Source of the DNA: a virus
Length of the DNA: 25,285 bases
Direction: 5' to 3' (one strand)
IMG/VR virus record: IMGVR_UViG_3300019458_000085
Coordinates: 1 to 25,285 of that record
Below, piece by piece: positions 1-7,776 of the stretch. The position numbers and the translations under genes are program-made. Within the stretch, counting starts at the first letter, position 1, and each line of letters opens with the position of its first letter. The notes beneath the pieces were generated by a model, which saw only the letters and a program-made list of their open reading frames with translations, had not been told where the DNA came from and ran no database searches.

Positions 1-12
1 ACATTTGCTCAT
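1..12 (-). CDS. 5' end of a small gene running off the left edge
   Basis: An ATG overlaps the TGA stop of the preceding gene (ATGA junction). The four visible codons read M-S-K-C, resembling the MNKC and MNNC starts of the zinc-ribbon genes in this window, so another small Cys-rich protein probably begins here. Only the start is inside the window. Confidence 0.4.
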
Positions 13-230
13 AATAGATAATAAATACCTTGTGTCTTCTTTTTGGCATTTTCTAGTAATTTTGCGGCTTTAATCGCTGATGAATATTGCCAAAAATTAT
101 CACAACATGTAATGCACATTTTCTGTATTTCATTGTTTAATACAAAACTGCAATATTTTATGACGTTTGTATAACAAAAAAAACATTTTCCCTCATCGCT
201 AATATTATGACCAGTATGTCTATTTAGCAT
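9..230 (-). CDS. Small Cys-rich zinc-ribbon-like protein with GIYY tail
   Basis: A 73-residue protein of unknown function. CxxC pairs at about residues 16-19 and 39-42 (CFFC, CITC) suggest one bound zinc. A helical, Lys-rich stretch follows, and the protein ends in QGIYYLL. This is one of twelve small proteins here with the G-[IL]-Y-aromatic-x-x terminus. Its ATG lies inside the tail codons of the upstream gene, and its own TGA overlaps the next start, so it belongs to a tightly coupled series. No catalytic residues are evident; a DNA, RNA or protein-binding adaptor is the simplest guess. Confidence 0.75.
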   Translation of the reverse strand: MLNRHTGHNISDEGKCFFCYTNVIKYCSFVLNNEIQKMCITCCDNFWQYSSAIKAAKLLENAKKKTQGIYYLL

Positions 231-486
231 AATATAACCCGGACATAAAAGTATTTTTTCTTTTTATGATATCTTCAATTGTCCAAGATAGTTTAATACA
301 TTTATTTATACATTTTTCACACATATAGTTATAAAATTGCTTGACTTCGTGAAGACATAGTGAACATATTGGATTCTTTGGATCTAAAATACCTGTTAGA
401 TGTTTCCAACAACCTGTACAAAAAGGATAATTCCATTTATAGGGAATGTTAATTTTACAATTGTTGCATTTGTTGCATTTATTCAT
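220..486 (-). CDS. Multi-zinc-ribbon small protein with GLYY tail
   Basis: An 88-residue protein beginning MNKCNKCNNC, with CxxC-type pairs near residues 4-10, 23-26, 41-44 and 56-59, enough Cys for two zinc sites. The C-terminal third is charged and helical and ends in SGLYYAK. The start overlaps the stop of the VWA gene upstream (ATGA). The next start codon lies within the tail codons TAT-TAT-GCT. Function is unknown; it belongs to the tagged zinc-ribbon set of this window. Confidence 0.78.
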   Translation of the reverse strand: MNKCNKCNNCKINIPYKWNYPFCTGCWKHLTGILDPKNPICSLCLHEVKQFYNYMCEKCINKCIKLSWTIEDIIKRKNTFMSGLYYAK

Positions 487-2240
487 TTGTTAGAAGTATT
501 ACAGATAATAGTAAATTCCCCTCCATTTAGTTTTCCTAAGTCAGATGACATGTCTCGGAGTTGATCTTTGGTTTGATAATGTCTTCCATGTCCATATCCG
601 TAACTTAGATTAACTGGATCAGCAAAATAGATCGTATAGCATTTTTTATTAGTTTTATTAAATTCTTCAATCGCCGGAGGCGATATAGATGATAGTCCAT
701 CTGTGAACACAATAATAATATCTACTTCGTCTTCATTTATTCTATTTATTGCATGCCTAACTATAATTTCAAAAGAAGTTCCATATCCGCCACGAACTTC
801 TCCCTTCATAAACTTTTCCCAGTCTTCTATACCTTTTACTTTTTCTGAGAAACAATATTTCCCATGGTAATTTCCCCCTGTAATTTCACATTCATCACAG
901 TTATGAAAGAAATTTGCTATGTCTACCATATAAGGGATAAAAGCATGCATAGAAGGAGATGTATCAAAATAACAACAAATCTTTTTCTTGTTTCCTTTTC
1001 TTTCTTCATTAAAATATAATGGAATTTGATCAGGTCCACAAATATCTAGTACTATTAATTCAAACCCAGTTCTAGTTAAGTCTTTTGGAATAATATCTAT
1101 GGTAGTTGATGTTTTAATTTCGGCATAAATAGTATCAATGGCACTTTCTATTAACTTTTCTGTTTGCCATTTAGATATAAACTCATTTAACCCTTGATCT
1201 TCTGCACTCGCCGGAGTAAAAATATATTTGTCAAATATTGCATTTGGATTATTATAATTACTAAATCCATCTCCTTTTATTATTTTGGCACCATCAACTT
1301 CTTCTTTTATTGTTTTTTTATCGTTAGCTCTTACACCATTCATTCCTCCACGAAATAGGACATCGTCTATTTCATCGTCTTTCATTCTTTCAAATGGAGT
1401 AGATGTATTTGCATCGTTTGTGTCATGGCTATCATCCTCATCTTTTTCTGTTGGTTTATTTTCTTCTTTAGATTGATTTTTCCCATCTTCTGATTCTTGA
1501 GAACCAGTATAGTTTGTTTTTTCTTTGCCATCTGATCTATACCCATCTTTTATCCACTCATACATTTCTTCTATTTTCTTTTTGTCTTCTGGATTTAGCA
1601 ACGAAGACATTTTATTATATAGTAATAGCGGATCTGGTATGTCTGCATTAAATTCACTTGGATTTTTAGCCTCTGCACAAGTCGTATTTACTCGTGTTCT
1701 TACATAGTTTCCGTTCTCTGTTCGGGTTACCTTTTCGACTTGTGTTAGGTATATTTCATCAAATATTTTTTGCACCCTATTAGGCAACTCATTTCTCTCT
1801 CTCATTAAAATAGATGGATTCATTACACAATAAAGCCCTTTTGTTCTTGATTCTTCTGTTGGAAACAAGAAATTGCCAAGCTTTATCATACCTCTTGGAT
1901 TACATAAAAACAAAATTTTATTAATTGCGGCATCTAATGCAAAATTTATTAGTGCCTTATTAGTCGCTCCTCTAATATTCCTGTACATCGCTTTGTGCAA
2001 CATTTCATGCCGCAAAACTAGTACAAGTAAATTTACAGGCAAAGACTGTAATATATTTGCAGAAAATAGAATTTTTTCTCGCTTAGAAACTGGATCAAAG
2101 ATCCAACAAGCCGTTTGGCATCCATCTGGCATTCTATCAGAATAATCAACAATGGAACTATAAGTAACCCAATTTAAGCCAGATTTAACTATTACTCTGG
2201 TTAGTTTATTTCGTAGTTTTCTTTCATTAGATGTTAACAT
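483..2240 (-). CDS. VWA domain protein with N-terminal putative metallopeptidase domain (DUF2201-like)
   Basis: A 585-residue protein. The N-terminal domain carries HEMLH at residues 78-82, a zincin HExxH motif as in the metallopeptidase-like domain of DUF2201 proteins. Residues about 235-295 are a very acidic, low-complexity linker. The C-terminal von Willebrand A-type domain has the MIDAS elements D426-T-S-P-S430, T488 (GYGTS) and D514 (FTDG). Proteins of this design typically pair with MoxR/CobS-type AAA+ ATPases, and such an ATPase lies 9 bp upstream. The pair probably works as a substrate-remodelling chaperone that ferries or activates a client protein or metal centre; the client is unknown. 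It ends at an ATGA overlap with a zinc-ribbon gene. Confidence 0.9.
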   Translation of the reverse strand: MLTSNERKLRNKLTRVIVKSGLNWVTYSSIVDYSDRMPDGCQTACWIFDPVSKREKILFSANILQSLPVNLLVLVLRHEMLHKAMYRNIRGATNKALINFALDAAINKILFLCNPRGMIKLGNFLFPTEESRTKGLYCVMNPSILMRERNELPNRVQKIFDEIYLTQVEKVTRTENGNYVRTRVNTTCAEAKNPSEFNADIPDPLLLYNKMSSLLNPEDKKKIEEMYEWIKDGYRSDGKEKTNYTGSQESEDGKNQSKEENKPTEKDEDDSHDTNDANTSTPFERMKDDEIDDVLFRGGMNGVRANDKKTIKEEVDGAKIIKGDGFSNYNNPNAIFDKYIFTPASAEDQGLNEFISKWQTEKLIESAIDTIYAEIKTSTTIDIIPKDLTRTGFELIVLDICGPDQIPLYFNEERKGNKKKICCYFDTSPSMHAFIPYMVDIANFFHNCDECEITGGNYHGKYCFSEKVKGIEDWEKFMKGEVRGGYGTSFEIIVRHAINRINEDEVDIIIVFTDGLSSISPPAIEEFNKTNKKCYTIYFADPVNLSYGYGHGRHYQTKDQLRDMSSDLGKLNGGEFTIICNTSNK

Positions 2241-2249
2241 GTAAATTCC

Positions 2250-3518
2250 TTAAAAAGATAGTGGGGCCAAATTGGCCTCTTCGTTTTTAGCGTATTCAAA
2301 TAGCCGCAATTTTGCGGCATATTCTGCTTGGCGGCACAAATCAGCACTCTTAATAGCCTTATGCAATTCGACTAAATCCTTTACTTCTTCTTCTTTTTCA
2401 TCGTTTATTTCATTGATGATGTTACCTAACATATTAACTCGATCTGCATAGTCAAATCGTTCTTTAATAGGTTTTAGATACTTAGAAACAGATTTAATAC
2501 GATCACCAACAGATCCTGTATTTACCGAAATACTAATTCGTGCCATAAGAGAATCTCCGTCTATTAAGAGGTCCTTAAGTGTTTCAAATAATGGCCTAGT
2601 TTTATCTGAGTTAAATCCAAGTTTGGATGCAATAGAATATTGAATCGCATCCCATGCGCCGCTTTCAAGATATTCTGTATCTTGCATTACATGTTTATAA
2701 TAAGCTGCCACAGAAACAAGCAGCGGAACAAACTGGTTGCTAATTTGCCTAAAAGATATTTCTATCTTATTAGATCCGGCAGTCTTATTAAATTCTTTCA
2801 CGTTAGCTAGCAACGTAGAAAAGAATTTTGCCGTAAAATCATTAATATTTGTCATTAATTTTTTATTGTTCCATATTTCATCGTATGTTTCTCTGACCTT
2901 ATTTACCGTATCAAAAAGTTTTGTATTGTTTTCTGCAATGTTTTCGTCCCTTTTCCCCTGATTTAATTCAATCATCTTGGAAATTTCCTCAACCCCAACA
3001 ATATTACTTTTGTTATGAGTAGAGGGAACAGGAATTACCGCAAAAAATCTGTCAAGAAGTGCGGCATCAAGCTTATAGGCTCCCTTATATGTTTCTTCGT
3101 TCGCAGTTGCGATCACGAATTTATACTTTAAGGGAATTCCAAAAACTGTTCTCTCCTCAAGAATTTCTAAAACCATATTCCCTGTTTCTCTAGGGGCTCT
3201 AGTAATTTCGTCCATCATTATTACATCTGCATTGCACACGCTTCTTTCATGTGTTGCATAAGTAATTTTGCCCTTTTTAATGTCTTCTGGATTAGGACAT
3301 CCTACCATCGAGAGAAGATTTTCCTTGGACATTTCATATTTAATGAACCTATAATTCGGATCATTGCCAGAAAGTGCGGCTGACACAAATCTCGCTACCG
3401 AACTTTTGCCACATCCGTGTGACCCAAGTAATAGGAAATTATTTCCTCTGGCAAGACATGCTATGATAATAGGCTCTAGATTATGCCATCCATAAATATA
3501 ATTGTTAAGGTGACTCAT
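2250..3518 (-). CDS. MoxR/CobS-like AAA+ ATPase
   Basis: A 422-residue AAA+ ATPase. Walker A is GSHGCGKS (residues 32-39). Walker B is VIMMDE with D103-E104. Sensor 1 is at N140 (IATAN), and the LLDRF element with an arginine-finger candidate is at 155-158. Helical insertions before the core resemble the MoxR/CobS/RavA clade. The C-terminal 200 residues are helical without a further domain I recognise. The start overlaps the stop of the 363-residue gene upstream, and the VWA-metallopeptidase gene follows within 10 bp. MoxR-VWA pairs are established co-chaperones. Phage annotations often call such pairs CobS/CobT, but there is no sign here of cobalamin synthesis. Confidence 0.9.
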   Translation of the reverse strand: MSHLNNYIYGWHNLEPIIIACLARGNNFLLLGSHGCGKSSVARFVSAALSGNDPNYRFIKYEMSKENLLSMVGCPNPEDIKKGKITYATHERSVCNADVIMMDEITRAPRETGNMVLEILEERTVFGIPLKYKFVIATANEETYKGAYKLDAALLDRFFAVIPVPSTHNKSNIVGVEEISKMIELNQGKRDENIAENNTKLFDTVNKVRETYDEIWNNKKLMTNINDFTAKFFSTLLANVKEFNKTAGSNKIEISFRQISNQFVPLLVSVAAYYKHVMQDTEYLESGAWDAIQYSIASKLGFNSDKTRPLFETLKDLLIDGDSLMARISISVNTGSVGDRIKSVSKYLKPIKERFDYADRVNMLGNIINEINDEKEEEVKDLVELHKAIKSADLCRQAEYAAKLRLFEYAKNEEANLAPLSF

Positions 3519-4606
3519 GCTTGCTCCTTTTTGGTATTATTATTAAAAGTTAACGAATTAATAACATTATCTATTAAATCACCGTCGAATGCGGAAATAG
3601 CAATGGGAGACGTTTCTAGAACTGTATACATCATTTGTGCAATATCATCTGTTGTATTTTCCACTATACTGGCAAATATTTCAGTGGAAGTTGGATCTTT
3701 GGAATAGGTTGATATTATCTTCATGTTTGCCGCATGGGTCAATATCCAGTCCATCGGCATCATATCTAATCCGCTAGAAATATTTCTATTAATAGCAGTG
3801 ATTTTTAGATGGTATGCTTTATTTATTTTTTCTTTAGTGTCGGCATATTTGATAGCCAATGTCTTCAAACATTCAGACAAAGTTTCTACTTTCGTAGCAT
3901 TTCTTTTCCTAGTCCCAAAAAACCTCATCATTCCTTCAATTGTCAGTTGAGGAATTATTTTATAGCTAATTTGTTTCCTCAATTTAGAAGAATCAGTTTC
4001 AGAAATACCATGAACCTCATAATAAGGGAACATTCTGCCAGGAATATTCATCCTATTAATGATTTTGGTTTCATATTTTTCTATGCCTTCTATTGGCATA
4101 ATAATCGTTTCTACGGGATTTGAGAATAGTAAGTTTGTTGTTTTTGTTGTGTTTTTTGATACGTCTTTGATATTTAATGCAAACTCTTCTCCAGAAATAT
4201 CAAGCGTATAATCTTGTTTATTGTAAGTATATTTTGAATCATTTTTTAAAAATGTAAATAATTCAGTAGTGTCTATGGCTTTGTCTTTATTTTTATATCT
4301 AGAAACAATAGAATTAAACTCATTAAGAGGATGTTCTTTTGACTTTACAGAAATCTCCTCTTCTATTTTTGTCAAATTATCTATAGTCAATATTTGACTA
4401 TCTTTGACCAAGATGAACAATGGATGGTCTGGAAACTGTCGTAACCATGTAAACTTTGGAATATCAATATTAACAAAACGGGGAAGACTATCAGGATCTT
4501 TGCTTGGTAAGTTGCCCGATAAATCAGAAGATTTTATTTTTAGTATTTTAAAATCTTTCTCATTCATCAAAACATCGCCACGGACGTTCGACATCGTAAA
4601 CAGCAT
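3515..4606 (-). CDS. Unknown protein, first large gene of the AAA+/VWA operon
   Basis: A 363-residue soluble protein with no motif I recognise. The start is well supported: AAAGGAGA lies 5 bases before the ATG. Alternating beta and charged stretches occupy the first 200 residues, followed by a more helical C-terminal half. The ATGA overlap with the MoxR-like ATPase, and the position behind promoter P1 and a small zinc-ribbon gene, suggest a three-gene unit. This protein could be the substrate or adaptor of the ATPase-VWA pair, but that rests only on position. Confidence 0.8.
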   Translation of the reverse strand: MLFTMSNVRGDVLMNEKDFKILKIKSSDLSGNLPSKDPDSLPRFVNIDIPKFTWLRQFPDHPLFILVKDSQILTIDNLTKIEEEISVKSKEHPLNEFNSIVSRYKNKDKAIDTTELFTFLKNDSKYTYNKQDYTLDISGEEFALNIKDVSKNTTKTTNLLFSNPVETIIMPIEGIEKYETKIINRMNIPGRMFPYYEVHGISETDSSKLRKQISYKIIPQLTIEGMMRFFGTRKRNATKVETLSECLKTLAIKYADTKEKINKAYHLKITAINRNISSGLDMMPMDWILTHAANMKIISTYSKDPTSTEIFASIVENTTDDIAQMMYTVLETSPIAISAFDGDLIDNVINSLTFNNNTKKEQA

Positions 4607-4625
4607 TTAAATCTCCTTTATTAAA

Positions 4626-4799
4626 TTAAACAAAACTCTTGTACCCACATTTTACACAAACGTAAACATTTTCTCTAGTTCTTTTTGAATAATAACAATG
4701 GGCGAAAGAATGTTTACAGTCTGTTGGGTTTAAAATAACCCCTTTCTTTTCTCCTGCTTCCCTATCCTTGCCCCTGTTTTTATTTTTATCTTTGGGCAA
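4626..4799 (-). CDS. TTG-start small zinc-ribbon protein
   Basis: A 57-residue gene with a TTG start, five bases after GGAG. The N-terminal 20 residues are basic (PKDKNKNRGKDR). A compact metal site follows: CKH at 28-30, HC at 34-35, and CVKCG at 48-52. It is the first gene behind promoter P1 and ends 19 bp before the next ATG. It is short and starts with TTG, so ATG-based gene finding would miss it. Function is unknown; a basic head plus a zinc ribbon would suit nucleic-acid binding. Confidence 0.68.
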   Translation of the reverse strand: MPKDKNKNRGKDREAGEKKGVILNPTDCKHSFAHCYYSKRTRENVYVCVKCGYKSFV

Positions 4800-4852
4800 A
4801 AATTCTCCTTGTTTAAAAAGGTTTGGGATATGGTCTCGGACGCCTAACCGGA

Positions 4853-4881
4853 ATTATACCATGGTGCGTCGATTCTGTCAA
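4853..4881 (-). promoter_or_regulatory. Promoter P1, consensus sigma70 with extended -10
   Basis: On the minus strand, TTGACA (4876-4881), a 17-bp spacer ending in ATGG, and TATAAT (4853-4858). Both hexamers are perfect consensus, and the TGg before the -10 is an extended -10 element. It lies between the stop of the gene at 4891-5112 and the TTG-start zinc-ribbon gene, so it should drive the AAA+/VWA operon. Confidence 0.9.
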
Positions 4882-4890
4882 CCTCATGTA

Positions 4891-5112
4891 CTAGTCCAAA
4901 TCATAAGTAACTATTTCAAATTTAATACTGGTTATATCTAAACCAATAATAACAAAGTCTAATCTACCTTTTGTTCCAGTAACTAAATCTTCTACTAGTT
5001 TCTTGGCTTTGTTTTCTTTAGAAACTATTTTTATAATATGGGCTGTTTTTGCCCCGCTATTATATTCTATTATCTGCTTTATTAAGAAAACTTTTTTGGT
5101 CTTAAAAAACAT
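4891..5112 (-). CDS. Hypothetical small alpha/beta protein
   Basis: A 73-residue Lys-rich protein of mixed beta and helix with no Cys and no motif I recognise. It starts 8 bases after the previous stop and ends just before promoter P1, so it is the last gene of the upstream transcription unit. Confidence 0.6.
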   Translation of the reverse strand: MFFKTKKVFLIKQIIEYNSGAKTAHIIKIVSKENKAKKLVEDLVTGTKGRLDFVIIGLDITSIKFEIVTYDLD

Positions 5113-5120
5113 GTTAGGCC

Positions 5121-5327
5121 TTATAAGCTATAATAAATACCATTATAATTTTTTGCGGATATTGTTCCATTTTCTATTTTTTCTGAAAAATTTTTTTCTG
5201 TACTTTTATAGATATATAATTTGTTAGCAATATCAACAAAATGAACTAATCCATTTTTGCAGTTAGTTATAATAAATAGACGTTCATCATATAAATATTT
5301 AAAAACAGTTCCAATTGGGTAATTCAT
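5121..5327 (-). CDS. Small beta-rich (SH3-like) protein with GIYY tail
   Basis: A 68-residue protein. The start chosen is the ATG forming an ATGA overlap with the upstream stop; a longer form from 5360 would run far into that gene. It opens MNYPIGTVFKYL, typical of SH3/KOW-like small barrels (short strands around a G-T-V-F turn), and has no Cys pairs. The C-terminus is NGIYYSL, so the shared tail also occurs on non-zinc proteins. Function is unknown. Confidence 0.7.
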   Translation of the reverse strand: MNYPIGTVFKYLYDERLFIITNCKNGLVHFVDIANKLYIYKSTEKNFSEKIENGTISAKNYNGIYYSL

Positions 5328-5557
5328 CGGATGAAATAAAGTCCTGTATAAAAGCTGCAAGAAATCATTTTTTCTTCAAAGAAACTTGCATACTTTCCCC
5401 AACAATCAGTGCAAGTATACCATCCTGGTTTGTTTTTACAATTTTTACCTGGACATCTTTTTTTATATTGTTTATAAGCACACATTACTTCAAGGCATTT
5501 GCCACAATAAACTTGTCCTATTCTTAGCTTTTCTTTAAAGCACATTGTACATTTCAT
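5324..5557 (-). CDS. Small multi-Cys zinc protein with GLYF tail
   Basis: A 77-residue protein with CTMC (3-6), CGKC (18-21), CPGKNC (about 35-40) and CTDC (about 49-52), enough ligands for two zinc ions. It ends TGLYFIR, a GLY-aromatic tail variant. It starts at an ATGA overlap with the uracil-DNA glycosylase gene and ends at an ATGA overlap with the next tagged gene. The role is unknown; binding to nucleic acid or a partner is plausible. Confidence 0.75.
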   Translation of the reverse strand: MKCTMCFKEKLRIGQVYCGKCLEVMCAYKQYKKRCPGKNCKNKPGWYTCTDCWGKYASFFEEKMISCSFYTGLYFIR

Positions 5558-6111
5558 ATTAAATTCTTCGCCGAAATTAGATTGGCAATAGTTTTTTCTT
5601 GTAAAGTTTTGTCATGAAAATTTCTAAGCAAATAAGATGGATGGAAAATAGGTACAAAAGTTTGGCCAAAATCTCTATGAGTCAAACTTAAGCCTATTGA
5701 TTTTGTGATTTTATAATTTGGGAAAAATATATTTAATGCCACTGCCCCAACTAATATTATAACATTTGGCTTAATTATATCTATTTGTGCCTTAAGAAAA
5801 GGAAAGCATTTTTGAATTTCATCATTTGATGGCTTTCTATTTTCTGGAGGACGACACCTGACGCTATTAGCTATAAAAACATCTTTTCTTTGAATGCCTG
5901 CCTTTTCCAGTAGATTATTTAATAACTGTCCGGATCTGCCCACGAAAGGAATGCCGGATTGCGACTCTGAGGCACCCGGAGCCTCTCCTATTAGTAGAAT
6001 TTTTGCCATAGGATTGCCATCTCCCGGAACCGAAGTTATTCCTTTAGATTTAAATAAAGGACATAAGGTGCAGGAATGAATTTGGCTTGCAATTTCTTCT
6101 AATGTTTGCAC
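5554..6111 (-). CDS. Family 4 uracil-DNA glycosylase (Fe-S)
   Basis: A 185-residue enzyme that removes uracil from DNA to start base-excision repair. Motif 1 is GEAPGASE (42-49). FVGRSGQLL lies at 56-64, and CRPPENRKP at 86-94. Motif 2 is HPSYLLRN (157-164). Four Cys that fit the family's 4Fe-4S cluster are at 14, 17, 86 and 102. The length matches compact family-4 enzymes. The start is GTG, with the upstream gene's TAG overlapping it by one base, so translation is probably coupled. In a phage it could guard an AT-rich genome against cytosine deamination or dUMP incorporation. Confidence 0.93.
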   Translation of the reverse strand: MQTLEEIASQIHSCTLCPLFKSKGITSVPGDGNPMAKILLIGEAPGASESQSGIPFVGRSGQLLNNLLEKAGIQRKDVFIANSVRCRPPENRKPSNDEIQKCFPFLKAQIDIIKPNVIILVGAVALNIFFPNYKITKSIGLSLTHRDFGQTFVPIFHPSYLLRNFHDKTLQEKTIANLISAKNLI

Positions 6112-6443
6112 TATAGCTCTAATGTATAATAGAATTTATCTTCTTTCTTATAACATTTAAGATTTTTTATTTTCTTTAAGAAAGGATCTAGTGGCTCTTT
6201 TCTAAGAATTTCATAAGCAATTTTTTCTATGGCCAAAATAGTGATAGGATGACAACGTAAAACAACTAAATTTTTTATGTCTTTTAGATTAACGAAATCA
6301 TATTCCATGTATTCGTTTTCAGAAAATCCAGCATTCCAAATCTTAATTACAACCATTTCTTTGGTTTCAATTACATCGGCTTTACCCATACCGAAACTAT
6401 TATATTTATTGATAAAAGTTAATATTCTGTCAAGTGTGTTCAT
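6111..6443 (-). CDS. Hypothetical protein
   Basis: A 110-residue alpha/beta protein with no motif I recognise. A helical N-terminus is followed by two strands, and the end is Lys-rich and closes FYYTLEL. That terminus is reminiscent of, but not the same as, the GIYY tail of other genes here. It directly precedes and overlaps the glycosylase gene. Confidence 0.65.
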   Translation of the reverse strand: MNTLDRILTFINKYNSFGMGKADVIETKEMVVIKIWNAGFSENEYMEYDFVNLKDIKNLVVLRCHPITILAIEKIAYEILRKEPLDPFLKKIKNLKCYKKEDKFYYTLEL

Positions 6444-6446
6444 TGT

Positions 6447-6616
6447 TTATCCCATAATTATACTAAGTTTATTTGTTAACTCATTTAAAACAGGATTTTC
6501 TCTGCCAAAACGTCTATTAAAAATACCAATTAAATTATAGGCTCATTTATATTTTTCCTTTTTTGTCCGTCATGAGCTTTAATGGCAAAATTTACGGCCG
6601 TTAATATATTACTCAT
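6447..6616 (-). pseudogene. Possible remnant of a RelA/SpoT-type HD domain protein
   Basis: An ATG at 6614-6616 behind AAGGAG opens a 28-codon frame ending with TAA at 6530-6532. It contains FAIKAHDGQKRKN and NEPII, close to the A-x-x-AH-x-GQ-x-RK...EPYI opening of RelA/SpoT-like HD hydrolases. An uninterrupted second frame of about 28 codons (NRRFGRENPVLNEL) follows to TAA at 6447-6449. The HD catalytic His-Asp pairs are absent, so at most a fragment survives. A 28-residue functional micro-protein cannot be excluded. Confidence 0.35.
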
Positions 6617-6782
6617 TTGTTTTCTCCTTGGCGTTTTTTATTTCCGACTCTAAAAGCTCTATAAAAAATTGCCAGTGTTCCTTTTTAATTGCATCATTTT
6701 TTTGCATTGTGTCAACTGCTCTTCTTATAAAAATCTTTACAGCTTCAAATGGATGTTGCGAAAACGGAGCATTAAAGCTCAT
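6609..6782 (-). CDS. Small helical protein
   Basis: A 57-residue acidic/basic amphipathic protein (MSFNAPFSQHPFEAVKIFI...). Its ATG lies inside the tail codons of the upstream tagged zinc gene (TAC-TAT-GAG), after AAGGAATATACT. Its stop overlaps the next start. The reading frame is clean and the composition protein-like. Function is unknown. Confidence 0.6.
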   Translation of the reverse strand: MSFNAPFSQHPFEAVKIFIRRAVDTMQKNDAIKKEHWQFFIELLESEIKNAKEKTNE

Positions 6783-7002
6783 AGTATATTCCTTTTGTCA
6801 ATAAACTAGGATCTATTAAATCAATTTCATCTAAAGTATATCTGTGGCTATGAAAACAATAAACAATAGTTGGGTTTGTGCAGCATTTAACTGGGCATTT
6901 TTTAAAAGTTCTAGAAAAGAAGGTCATTTTATTTAAACAATTTCTACAAAACGTATTAAAACTACGTTCTCCGCAGCATCCTTTAACTTTACATTTATTC
7001 AT
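6772..7002 (-). CDS. Small zinc-finger-like protein with GIYY tail
   Basis: A 76-residue protein. I prefer the ATG giving MNKCKVKGCC, since neighbouring genes start MNKC; an ATG four codons earlier is possible. Cys groups occur at CKVKGCC, CRNC and CPVKCC, with a further C-x-H near residue 50, consistent with two zinc sites. It ends in KGIYYEL. The codons of the tail contain the next gene's ATG. Function is unknown. Confidence 0.72.
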   Translation of the reverse strand: MNKCKVKGCCGERSFNTFCRNCLNKMTFFSRTFKKCPVKCCTNPTIVYCFHSHRYTLDEIDLIDPSLLTKGIYYEL

Positions 7003-7069
7003 TTTTAAAAACATATTTTGGTAATGACATTATTGCACTAATCCAATCCTTGTTATTTTTTTTCTTATT

Positions 7070-7279
7070 TCATGTAAAAAGATCAGAAATAATATTATCC
7101 CAAGGTTTGGCTGTATAATTAAATATAACCTCACAATGTTCAAAAAAAACTGTATTATAATAAATCTTAAATTCAACATTAAATTCTTTCTCTAGAAAAT
7201 TTTTCGCTTCTTCTACAGAAGAAAAATCTTTTACTATGTTATCTACTTTTAAATTTTTCCAAAATCCTTTAATATGCAT
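7070..7279 (-). CDS. Hypothetical small protein
   Basis: A 69-residue protein from the ATG preceded by GGAGCAAAGA. An ATG four codons upstream has a poorer ribosome site. It has an alpha/beta pattern: a helix SSVEEAKNFLEKEF, then strands with aromatics. It overlaps the end of a membrane micro-gene by nine bases. No family is recognised. Confidence 0.6.
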   Translation of the reverse strand: MHIKGFWKNLKVDNIVKDFSSVEEAKNFLEKEFNVEFKIYYNTVFFEHCEVIFNYTAKPWDNIISDLFT

Positions 7280-7403
7280 TCTTTGCTCCATTACATCTTT
7301 TTGGCTTAATTATTTTCCGCCAACATTTGGTTAACACCAACAAACCACCTACAATTAAGGATAAAACTTCTAAAGTAAACCCACAAATACATGCAATTAT
7401 CAT
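7269..7403 (-). CDS. Membrane micro-protein
   Basis: A 44-residue frame with one hydrophobic segment at about residues 9-25 (FTLEVLSLIVGGLLVL), then a basic tail KCWRKIIKPKR. This is a single-pass, positive-inside profile. It starts just after the DnaJ-like gene's stop, and its own stop overlaps the next gene's start, as in the rest of the operon. Phage membrane peptides of this size often act on the host envelope, but no specific role can be assigned. Confidence 0.5.
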   Translation of the reverse strand: MIIACICGFTLEVLSLIVGGLLVLTKCWRKIIKPKRCNGAKNAY

Positions 7404-7404
7404 T

Positions 7405-7704
7405 TTATATATTTTTTGCCTGATAAAATTCTTTTGGTGTCATTTCAGTTCTTTCTTTTCGTTCATCACTATTGGACCAAATTGGACCATCTACAAAAAC
7501 ACGAATTAATTTGGCTCCATTAGCGAACCTCATCCTACGACGTTTATTAAAAGGCTTATAGATTATATTTTCACAGCCAGTTCCTCTACAAGTAATACAA
7601 ACCCTGGCTTGTCCTCGGCCTTCTGCAAATCCTGCATAAAGACCAGTTCCATGACAATTAGAGCATTCAGCCTTTACTTCCAATTCTATGTTCTTTTTAG
7701 ACAT
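7405..7704 (-). CDS. DnaJ-type zinc-finger protein
   Basis: About 99 residues from the preferred start (MSKKNIEL); earlier in-frame TTG and ATG starts would extend it by up to 24 residues, and no site has a clear Shine-Dalgarno. Two CxxCxGxG repeats, CSNCHGTG and CITCRGTG, form a single DnaJ-central-domain-like zinc site. A basic stretch KPFNKRRRMRF and a C-terminal EFYQAKNI follow. It has no J domain. Isolated CxxCxGxG proteins are usually protein or nucleic-acid-binding adaptors. Confidence 0.72.
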   Translation of the reverse strand: MSKKNIELEVKAECSNCHGTGLYAGFAEGRGQARVCITCRGTGCENIIYKPFNKRRRMRFANGAKLIRVFVDGPIWSNSDERKERTEMTPKEFYQAKNI

Positions 7705-7776
7705 TATTATAGTTCGCTCTATATACACCATAATATCAAATTCATAATGTATATTTACCTCATTTCTTTGTGCCAA

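Noticed and set aside
6425-6437. TTGACAGAAT on the minus strand, identical to the start of P1 and P3
   Set aside because: No -10 hexamer lies 16-18 bp downstream, and it sits inside a coding region.
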